Shown: positions 58,099-64,000 of the stretch, piece after piece
Numbering within the stretch: position 1 is the first letter of the stretch
Layout: the number at the start of each line of letters is the position of its first letter
NCBI GenBank assembly: GCA_902579105.1
Contig: CACHFM010000006.1
Location: forward strand, 17,051 to 81,050
Direction: 5' to 3'
Length of the DNA stretch: 64,000 bases
From: an uncultured Pelagibacteraceae bacterium
GTDB taxonomy: Bacteria > Pseudomonadota > Alphaproteobacteria > Pelagibacterales > Pelagibacteraceae
Program-made: the position numbers and the translations under genes
Notes under the pieces: generated by a model
What the model saw: the letters and a program-made list of their open reading frames with translations, nothing else
What the model was told of the DNA's origin: nothing
Database searches by the model: none

Positions 58099-59199
58099 AT
58101 GAAAAAAAATATTCTTTTGATTATGCCTAACGTTGAGAAAGGTGGTATTGAGAAAAATTTGATATTGTTAACTTCATACCTTGTTAAAAACTTTAAAATT
58201 ATTCTTGTTTGTAGTGAAATTTCTAATGATATCAAAAAAGAATTAGATAAAAAGGTAGAAATCATTATTGCAAAAAATCATGTAAAAAGTAATTTTTTTT
58301 CTCATAGAATTAGAAATACAATCAATGCATTTTTAGAGGTATTAATAGATAAAAAGAAAATAATTAATGAGAAAACAATTTTATTTTCTCTACAAAATCA
58401 TCCTTTTCCAATTTTACTTTCTAAAATTTTAAAAAAAAAAATAATTATCAGAATTGCAAATCACCCAAGCTCTTCATTGAGATATTTTAATAATTATCCA
58501 AATTATCTATTAAAAATATTTATAAAAATATTTTTTTATAGATTTGCTAATGGGATTATTTGTAATTCTAATTCAAGTAGAATTTATCTTAAAAAATATC
58601 TTAAGAGAAACTCTATTATAACTATCTTTAATCCAATAAAATTAAATGATTACTCAAAAAAATCAGATTATAGAAAAGGTTTATTAACAATAGGAAGATT
58701 GGAAAATCAAAAAAATATTAGTGGAATAATTTTGGCAATTGAAAAAGTAAAAAAAACTTTTCCATCTATAGTATTAAAAATAATTGGAAGTGGATCTGAA
58801 AAAAATATGCTAGAGACACTTGTCAATAATAAGAATTTACAAGAAAATGTTCAATTTAAAGGATATATCAATCCCAAGGATGATCTTTATTCATCAAAAA
58901 TATTAATCTTAAACTCTTATTTTGAGGGAATGCCTAATGTACTTTTAGAAGGTCTAGCTAGCAAAATTCCAATAATTTCAACAAACTGCCAAAGTGGACC
59001 TGATGAGATTTTAGAAAACAACAAATATGGTTCTTTAATAAAAGTTAATGATGTTGATGAGTTGTCAAAAAAAATTTTAGAAATCATGCAGAATTACGAA
59101 CTTGCTAAATTAAAAGCTGAAGAAGGTTATAAAAGCTTATATCGTTTTGATTTTAATAAACAATTAGAAAAAATAGAGGAATATATTTGTTCCTTTTAA
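58099..59199 (+). CDS. GT4 glycosyltransferase
   Basis: A retaining GT-B enzyme of 366 residues. The N-terminal IMPNVEKGGIEKNLILL near residue 8 and the C-terminal donor domain TIGRLENQKNISGIILAIEKV near 198 are typical. So are GSGSEKNMLETL near 233 and SYFEGMPNVLLEGLASKIPIIST near 277, the EX7E-type nucleotide-sugar site (E-G-M-P-N-V-L-L-E). Substrate unknown. Its stop shares TTAA (59196-59199) with the convergent methyltransferase gene. Confidence 0.88.
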   Translation: MKKNILLIMPNVEKGGIEKNLILLTSYLVKNFKIILVCSEISNDIKKELDKKVEIIIAKNHVKSNFFSHRIRNTINAFLEVLIDKKKIINEKTILFSLQNHPFPILLSKILKKKIIIRIANHPSSSLRYFNNYPNYLLKIFIKIFFYRFANGIICNSNSSRIYLKKYLKRNSIITIFNPIKLNDYSKKSDYRKGLLTIGRLENQKNISGIILAIEKVKKTFPSIVLKIIGSGSEKNMLETLVNNKNLQENVQFKGYINPKDDLYSSKILILNSYFEGMPNVLLEGLASKIPIISTNCQSGPDEILENNKYGSLIKVNDVDELSKKILEIMQNYELAKLKAEEGYKSLYRFDFNKQLEKIEEYICSF

Positions 59200-59861
59200 T
59201 TATTTTTAGCAGTAAAAAAATACCCTAAAGGATACGATTTAACATAGCTCTTATTAACAAAGTAGAATATTTTATCTAGAATTAAAAATAAACAAACTAA
59301 TAATAAATTTAAGAGTGGAACTCTATTTGTATAATCACAAAATGATGAATAAAAATTTGTAAATATACCTAATCCTAAATTTTTTATCCTTACATCAGTA
59401 AACCCAGTAAATTTAAGCTCTTCAATTATTAATTGTTCTGTATATCTAAAATAATCATTTGGGCTATAATGTATTTTAAAAATATAAGGAACAGTTCCTA
59501 TTAATACTCCATTTTTAGTGAGTGAATTCTTACACAAATTTATTGCATTTTTATAATTTTTTATATGCTCAAGAACATTCATTACACAAACATTATCAAA
59601 CGTTTTATTAATTGTTTCATCCTTTTCGAGATCAACTTGAATTACTTGATCATTTTTAGGAAATTTATCTGCAAATTGAATTTTATAACTTCCTTTAAAA
59701 TATTTGCTTATATTATGAGAAAAATCATTACCGCCTAAATCAAGAACAGTACCATTTATATTTAATTTCTGAGCCTCAAAAATTTGCAAAATTCTCAAAA
59801 AACTATACTTACGTAGTGTATATTTAGATACAAAATATATAAAATTTAAAAATGAAATCAT
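59196..59861 (-). CDS. SAM-dependent methyltransferase (class I)
   Basis: A 221-residue protein. The SAM loop is TVLDLGGNDFSHNI near residue 39, and the D/E-rich loop QVDLEKDE near 71. The Methyltransf_11-type VMNVLEHIKNYKNAI is near 91 and GTVPYIFKIHYSPNDYFRYT near 122. A hydrophobic segment near 190-208 may attach it to the membrane. Its start overlaps the divergent start of the next methyltransferase by 10 bp. Role: glycan or lipid methylation, by context only. Confidence 0.8.
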   Translation of the reverse strand: MISFLNFIYFVSKYTLRKYSFLRILQIFEAQKLNINGTVLDLGGNDFSHNISKYFKGSYKIQFADKFPKNDQVIQVDLEKDETINKTFDNVCVMNVLEHIKNYKNAINLCKNSLTKNGVLIGTVPYIFKIHYSPNDYFRYTEQLIIEELKFTGFTDVRIKNLGLGIFTNFYSSFCDYTNRVPLLNLLLVCLFLILDKIFYFVNKSYVKSYPLGYFFTAKNN

Positions 59862-60466
59862 TAGATCGTAATCAATTCATAGCAATAAAATTAGGTAAAC
59901 TCAATAATGAAACCATTTTAGATATTGGATGTAGAGATAAGGTATTCAAAAATTGTTTAGAGGGAGATTATAATTACTTAGGTGTTGATTATGATCCAAA
60001 TGATAAAAATGCTGATTATATAAATCATAACCTGGAAACTGGATTGCCAAAAAATTTAGGCCAAATAAATATAATTAATGCAGCAGATGTTTTGGAACAT
60101 GTAGAAAATATTCATGAAATTTTTAGTGACTGCTTTAAAACTGCTGATAAAAAAATATCAATTGCACTTCCAAATATGGCATATTACAAATTTAGAATTA
60201 AATTTGCTATTTCTGGAGAGATTAGCGATAAATATATTTTTAAATCATCTAAAGTGATAGATAGACATAGATGGTTTCCAACTTATTACAATAATTTAGA
60301 ATTTGTTAAAAAAAACACTCCAAGTAATTGGAAAATATCTCATTATAATTTCATCTTTCAAAGAAAAAGAAACTTTATTCTATTTTACATAGAAAAAACT
60401 CTAGCAAAAATCTTTCCTAAGCTATTTGTTTATGAAAATATATTTATATTTGAAAAAATTAATTAA
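59852..60466 (+). CDS. SAM-dependent methyltransferase (MetW/class I-like)
   Basis: A 204-residue protein with SAM motif ILDIGCRDKVFKNCL near residue 19, YLGVDYDPND near 42, and NAADVLEHVENIHEIF near 74. SIALPNMAYYKFRIKFAISG follows near 102. The HRWFPTYYNN segment near 141 is unusual in generic methyltransferases and may mark substrate binding. It diverges from the preceding methyltransferase with overlapping starts and converges with the GT4 gene (8-bp overlap). Substrate unknown. Confidence 0.8.
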   Translation: MKSLDRNQFIAIKLGKLNNETILDIGCRDKVFKNCLEGDYNYLGVDYDPNDKNADYINHNLETGLPKNLGQINIINAADVLEHVENIHEIFSDCFKTADKKISIALPNMAYYKFRIKFAISGEISDKYIFKSSKVIDRHRWFPTYYNNLEFVKKNTPSNWKISHYNFIFQRKRNFILFYIEKTLAKIFPKLFVYENIFIFEKIN

Positions 60467-61589
60467 TTATATTTTGAATTTTTTTTGAAAATTTAATCAT
60501 TGAATAGTTTTTCACAATTTTTTTCATATTTACTTTTAATTGAAACTGATTTTTTATCTCATTATTTAAAAGTTTTATTATAACTTTTGATAAACCTTTA
60601 TAATTATTTAATTCATATTTAATTGAATTAAAATTATTTACTAAAATTTCTTTTGGTCCATTTGGACAATCACTCGAAATTATTAATTTATTTAAATAAC
60701 CAGCTTCAAGAACAGCATGCCCAGGTTCTTCCCATAATGATGAGGAGATAAAATAATTTGATTGTTTCATATAAGAATATGGATTTTTTTTAAATCCAAG
60801 AAGATAAATATTGTTTAGTTTATATTTAAGAATTAAATTTTTAATATTTTTATAATCTTCGCCTGTTCCAATTATAATTACATTAAATTTAGAATGAAAT
60901 TGTTTTGGAATATTATTCACTGCTCTAATGATCTCTGAAAAGTTTTTTTGTCTTGTTAACCTTCCAACTGCGCAAAAGGTAATTTTTTCAAAAATTTTTT
61001 TTTCATCAAAATTATCAATATTTTCCATAGATAATTTTCTTAACTGTCTTGAAATAACTGGATTATCAACTTTAAAAATTTTTTTTTTATAACTTATGTT
61101 TTTTAAAATATTTTTTTTTGTAATATCTGTCATTGTAAAAATATAATCTGCTTTAGTATAAAAAATATTCCACAAAATTTTTCTGAATATATTAAATTTT
61201 GGTAAACCCTGAATACTGTTTGCTACAATTAAACTTGGATAAAAAAACTTAAGTACCGATGGTAGATAGCCAACTAAATTAGACAAAATTAAATCTGGCT
61301 TATGTAACTTATAATAATAGTTTAATTTTAAAATAGAAAATATTGTGAAAAAATAAATAGTAAGTTTTGACAGCAAGCCTGTCTTTGGCCAATTTCTTGA
61401 TGTAAAAATATTTAAAATATTAAAATTATTATTTTTTTGTAGATAGTCAAACTCACCGAAAACATTAATTAAATAAATATCATAATTCAAATATTTTTTT
61501 AACGCATAAGCTGATTTTTCTACAGCATTTATTGTGCCTACATGACTTAACATCGGTGACCAAAAGAAAACTTTTCTTTTAATATACAT
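60459..61589 (-). CDS. GT4 glycosyltransferase
   Basis: A GT-B enzyme of 376 residues. WSPMLSHVGTINAVEKSAYAL near residue 10 begins the acceptor domain. CAVGRLTRQKNFSEIIRAVN near 207, IIGTGEDYKNI near 237, and SSSLWEEPGHAVLEAGYLNKLIISSDCPNGPKEI near 281 (quoted in part by its E-x7-E core EPGHAVLEA) form the donor site. Substrate unknown. It diverges from the GT2 gene at 61,646, with 56 bp between the starts. Confidence 0.87.
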   Translation of the reverse strand: MYIKRKVFFWSPMLSHVGTINAVEKSAYALKKYLNYDIYLINVFGEFDYLQKNNNFNILNIFTSRNWPKTGLLSKLTIYFFTIFSILKLNYYYKLHKPDLILSNLVGYLPSVLKFFYPSLIVANSIQGLPKFNIFRKILWNIFYTKADYIFTMTDITKKNILKNISYKKKIFKVDNPVISRQLRKLSMENIDNFDEKKIFEKITFCAVGRLTRQKNFSEIIRAVNNIPKQFHSKFNVIIIGTGEDYKNIKNLILKYKLNNIYLLGFKKNPYSYMKQSNYFISSSLWEEPGHAVLEAGYLNKLIISSDCPNGPKEILVNNFNSIKYELNNYKGLSKVIIKLLNNEIKNQFQLKVNMKKIVKNYSMIKFSKKIQNIIN

Positions 61590-61645
61590 AAATTATTTTC
61601 TAGTATTATAATTTTATCTTTATATAAAACTATTATTAAAATTAC

Positions 61646-62641
61646 ATGAAAAATTCATTAGCCATTGTTGTTTTAACGTGGAATGACTTTAAAAATACAA
61701 TTAAATGTATTAAAAGTATTATTCCAAATCTAAATAATAAAACAAAATTAATATTAGTTGATAATGGAAGTGATAATTATTTTTATAATAAAAATCTAAA
61801 TTTCCTAAAAAAAAATTTTAAAAATAAATTTTCTTTATTAAAAAAAAATTCAAAAATATCCATATTAAAAAATAAAAAGAAAATTTTTCTAATAAAAAAT
61901 AAAAAAAATTTAGGATGTGGATATGGTCACAATTCAGGATATAAATTTGCTTTAAAAAATAATTTTGAATTCATTTCTAGAATTGATAATGACATGTTGG
62001 TACCAAATAAATTTTTCAAAAAAATTCTTAAAAACTTTAATAATAAAAAAGTGATGGCTGTCAGCCCTAAAGTGATGTATGCAAAAGAAAAAAATCAAAT
62101 ATGGTGGATGGGAACTTCAATATCAAACAATCTTAAAATTCAAAGACATCTTAGAGATTATCCATATCGTTTAATAGATAATAAAAAATTTAATGGAGTA
62201 AAAAATACTGATGCTATTGCAGGATGTGCATCAGTTATGAGATCCAGTAGACTAAAAAAAGTCGGTTTGTCTGATCCTGATTTTTTTTATGGTCCTGAAG
62301 ATGTTGAATTTTCAAGGAGAATTTTTAATGATGAGGGTAGTTTAATCGTAGATAGAAATTTAAAAATTTACCATGCGGTTACCCAAAGTTTTATTAATCT
62401 TAATCGAAGAAGAATTTATTTTGAATATAAATATAGATTGGTGTTAGTAAAAAAAATTGGGACAATTTTTGATAAAATATTTGGTTATTTAGTGGCGATT
62501 TTAAAATTTTTTATCTATTGCCTACTTTTTTTTCATTCAAATCATAAATTTAAGATAATCCCTGTATTTTTTGCTTTAAAACATTTTTTTGAAAATAAAT
62601 TAGGTAAACATGACAGAACTAAAAAATTTATATTCAAATAA
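61646..62641 (+). CDS. GT2 glycosyltransferase (rhamnosyltransferase-like)
   Basis: A 331-residue protein. AIVVLTWNDFKNTIKCIKS near residue 5, KKNLGCGYGHNSGYK near 90, and ISRIDNDMLVPNKF near 112 (DND metal site) come first. GCASVMRSSRLKKVGLSDPD near 192 and FFYGPEDVEFSRRI near 212 follow; this pattern is shared with rhamnosyltransferases. A hydrophobic helix pair lies near 283-315. An unusual insertion of about 25 Lys/Asn residues sits near 50-80. The sugar is a guess. It ends 2 bp from the ABC gene on the other strand. Confidence 0.82.
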   Translation: MKNSLAIVVLTWNDFKNTIKCIKSIIPNLNNKTKLILVDNGSDNYFYNKNLNFLKKNFKNKFSLLKKNSKISILKNKKKIFLIKNKKNLGCGYGHNSGYKFALKNNFEFISRIDNDMLVPNKFFKKILKNFNNKKVMAVSPKVMYAKEKNQIWWMGTSISNNLKIQRHLRDYPYRLIDNKKFNGVKNTDAIAGCASVMRSSRLKKVGLSDPDFFYGPEDVEFSRRIFNDEGSLIVDRNLKIYHAVTQSFINLNRRRIYFEYKYRLVLVKKIGTIFDKIFGYLVAILKFFIYCLLFFHSNHKFKIIPVFFALKHFFENKLGKHDRTKKFIFK

Positions 62642-62643
62642 AT

Positions 62644-64000
62644 TTACAATTTTATTATTCTATCAAAGTATTTCTTGTGACTTTCTTTGTGAGAACTAAC
62701 TACAATTATTTTATTTTTTTTATTTTTTAATAAATATTGAAAGATTTTTTTTTCATTTTTTTTGTCTAATGAAGATGTTGGTTCATCAAGTAATATTAAA
62801 TCTGGATCTCTCAAAAAAGATCTGATTATTCCTATTCTTTGTTTTTCTCCCCCAGACATATTTTTTATAGAAGATTTTTTATTATTTTCAAAATATCTTA
62901 AATTTGTGAACTTTTTTAAGTTAAATAAAATTAAAAGCTCTTTCAATTTATCCTTCGTGTGGTTGTTATTGTTAAATCTAAGTGTTGAATTGATTATTAC
63001 ATTTTCATCTAAAATGGTTGTATCTTGCGGTGAGTAACCAATTTCAAATTTTCTGGTTAAATCATAAAATTTATACTCTTTTTTGTTGAATAAAATTTTT
63101 CCTTTATTTGGCTTAATAAAGCCTGAAAGTAAATTTAATAATGAGGTTTTACCTGAGCCACTCCTTCCATAAATTCCATAAATCTTATTTTTTTCAAAAT
63201 TAATATTTAGATTATTAAATTTAGATGTTACTTTTTTATCTTCTTTGTTTATAAATTTTAAATAAATTCCTTTAAGATCAATAGTTTTTAAATTTCCTTT
63301 TTGTAAAACTTTTTTTCTTATTTTGTTTGTACTTTTATTTAAATCACCTTTAATAAACTCAATAGATTTTAAATTATAAAGAAAAGTACTCATTAAGGAT
63401 GATAATTTTGCAATGTTTGGAATAAGTCTCAATATTGCAATAGCAAATACAGAATACTTGGTTATGAATTCATTCATGCTTAATTCTGGAGTTTCATTTT
63501 TGAAAATAAACAAAAAGAATATTAAAATTGATATTTCAAAAATAAATTTTGGAGAAAAATTTACAACTTCTGCAGCTATTCTCGTCTTAAACCATTTACT
63601 TAAATTTTTATCAAATCGTTTAATAAAATCTGCAGAGTTATTTATTACTTTGATTTCCTTAAAAATATTTAAAGTATCAGTTAATGTCTTAAATACATTT
63701 ATTTCTGTTGTGGCTCTTAATCTGCCAAATTTTTTAGCTACTAAAAATAAAAAATAAAGAATTAAAATTACAAAAAATAATAAAATATAAATTTCAAAAC
63801 TTGAATTTAAATCAACTAAACTTTTTAAAAATAAAAGTATAATTATTACGTAAATTAATTCACTAATAAATTGCACAACTAAACCAAATGATGCAACAAA
63901 AACATTTTCAACATCTCTGACCAAATGTTTTATGTATATAGAAATTTCATTTTTTTTAAAATTTTCATAACTTTTATTTAAAAATGAGCTCAAAAGTTTT
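62644..64000 (-). CDS. ABC transporter with fused permease and ATPase (PglK-like flippase), 5' end cut by window
   Basis: The reading frame is open to the right edge, so the N-terminus is missing; the apparent TTG start at 63993 is probably internal. The visible part has two or more membrane helices followed by an ATPase domain. Walker A is GIYGRSGSGKTSLLNLLSG, the signature NMSGGEKQRIGIIRSF, and Walker B LILLDEPTSSLDKKNEK. The layout and the start SFLNKSYENFKKNEISIYIKHL resemble PglK-type lipid-linked oligosaccharide flippases, although MsbA-like exporters are close. It may move the island's glycan across the inner membrane. Confidence 0.85.
   Translation of the reverse strand, partial: KLLSSFLNKSYENFKKNEISIYIKHLVRDVENVFVASFGLVVQFISELIYVIIILLFLKSLVDLNSSFEIYILLFFVILILYFLFLVAKKFGRLRATTEINVFKTLTDTLNIFKEIKVINNSADFIKRFDKNLSKWFKTRIAAEVVNFSPKFIFEISILIFFLFIFKNETPELSMNEFITKYSVFAIAILRLIPNIAKLSSLMSTFLYNLKSIEFIKGDLNKSTNKIRKKVLQKGNLKTIDLKGIYLKFINKEDKKVTSKFNNLNINFEKNKIYGIYGRSGSGKTSLLNLLSGFIKPNKGKILFNKKEYKFYDLTRKFEIGYSPQDTTILDENVIINSTLRFNNNNHTKDKLKELLILFNLKKFTNLRYFENNKKSSIKNMSGGEKQRIGIIRSFLRDPDLILLDEPTSSLDKKNEKKIFQYLLKNKKNKIIVVSSHKESHKKYFDRIIKL

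Larger units (their letters stand above)
46585..64000. other. Surface-glycan genomic island (left part of a hypervariable region within the rRNA locus)
   Basis: All genes from 46,636 to the window end are for polysaccharide precursor synthesis, assembly, modification or transport. Strand changes several times and A+T content is visibly higher than in the core, with very Lys/Asn/Ile/Phe-rich proteins. The left border is the 5S rRNA gene. SAR11 genomes are known to hold their largest hypervariable region within the rRNA locus, and this fits. The right border is outside the window. No integrase, transposase or repeat marking mobility was seen. Confidence 0.8.

Noticed and set aside
58053..58265. 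A 70-codon frame opposite the start of the GT4 gene
   Set aside because: It overlaps the clear N-terminal motif of the glycosyltransferase and shows only a low-complexity hydrophobic translation.
62762..63757. Two + strand frames opposite the ABC transporter
   Set aside because: They overlap intact Walker and signature motifs on the minus strand and are antisense shadows.
46585..64000. Prophage, insertion sequence, integron or CRISPR array in the island
   Set aside because: No integrase, transposase, phage structural gene, inverted terminal repeat or spaced direct repeats were found; all genes fit glycan functions.

Overview
The window reads as a SAR11-clade (Pelagibacterales) alphaproteobacterial chromosome. 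The evidence is very high A+T throughout, genes that abut or overlap by a few bases, a circularly permuted two-piece tmRNA, an alphaproteobacterial initiator tRNA, TrcR (DUF1013), an RpoH sigma factor, and a 5S rRNA gene that directly borders a surface-glycan island. No species call is possible without a database comparison.

Positions 1-46,245 are an ordinary streamlined core. In order they hold thyX (cut by the window start) and ssrA; glyQ-glyS-ppdK with an S49 peptidase; isoprenoid and cofactor genes (ispB, pdxH, aroC, xseB-ispA-dxs); sua5 with an ABC-2 transporter and a beta-hydroxyacid dehydrogenase; tRNA-Arg, rluD and rpoH; and a long leftward block of envelope and housekeeping genes (purA, thiD, glmM, folP, ftsH, tilS, cpoB, pal-tolBARQ, a RuvC-like nuclease, yebC, ymdB-like, fthC, zapA and a small coiled-coil partner). 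A rightward central-carbon block follows (tkt-gap-pgk-fba-thiE-efp-suhB-rpmE-trcR-rpsU-tRNA-fMet), then a transaldolase-family gene and the three-subunit proton-translocating transhydrogenase.

Positions 46,332-46,583 hold rpmJ and a 5S rRNA gene, both leftward. A 23S gene would be expected just upstream of 5S (to its right). Instead at least 17 kb of cell-surface polysaccharide genes begin there and run off the right edge. They cover nucleotide-sugar synthesis (gmd, a GDP-fucose synthase, two further epimerases, a GmhA-like isomerase), glycosyltransferases of the GT2, GT4 and probable GT-C types, a WecA/MraY-type initiating transferase, an O-antigen ligase/polymerase, three methyltransferases and a PglK-like ABC flippase. 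Together these would make, decorate and flip a lipid-linked glycan. The placement matches the known SAR11 hypervariable region inside the ribosomal RNA locus.

The items most worth a second look are: the rpsU start, where a perfect Shine-Dalgarno sits over or after the only conventional start codon; a RuvC-family nuclease that looks phage/poxvirus-like and lies where ruvC-ruvA-ruvB is expected; the ZapA plus coiled-coil pair beside tkt; the split rRNA operon; a 10-bp head-to-head overlap of two methyltransferase genes; and repeated use of a palindromic TTAA as the shared stop of convergent genes. No CRISPR array, insertion sequence, integrase or prophage was seen.
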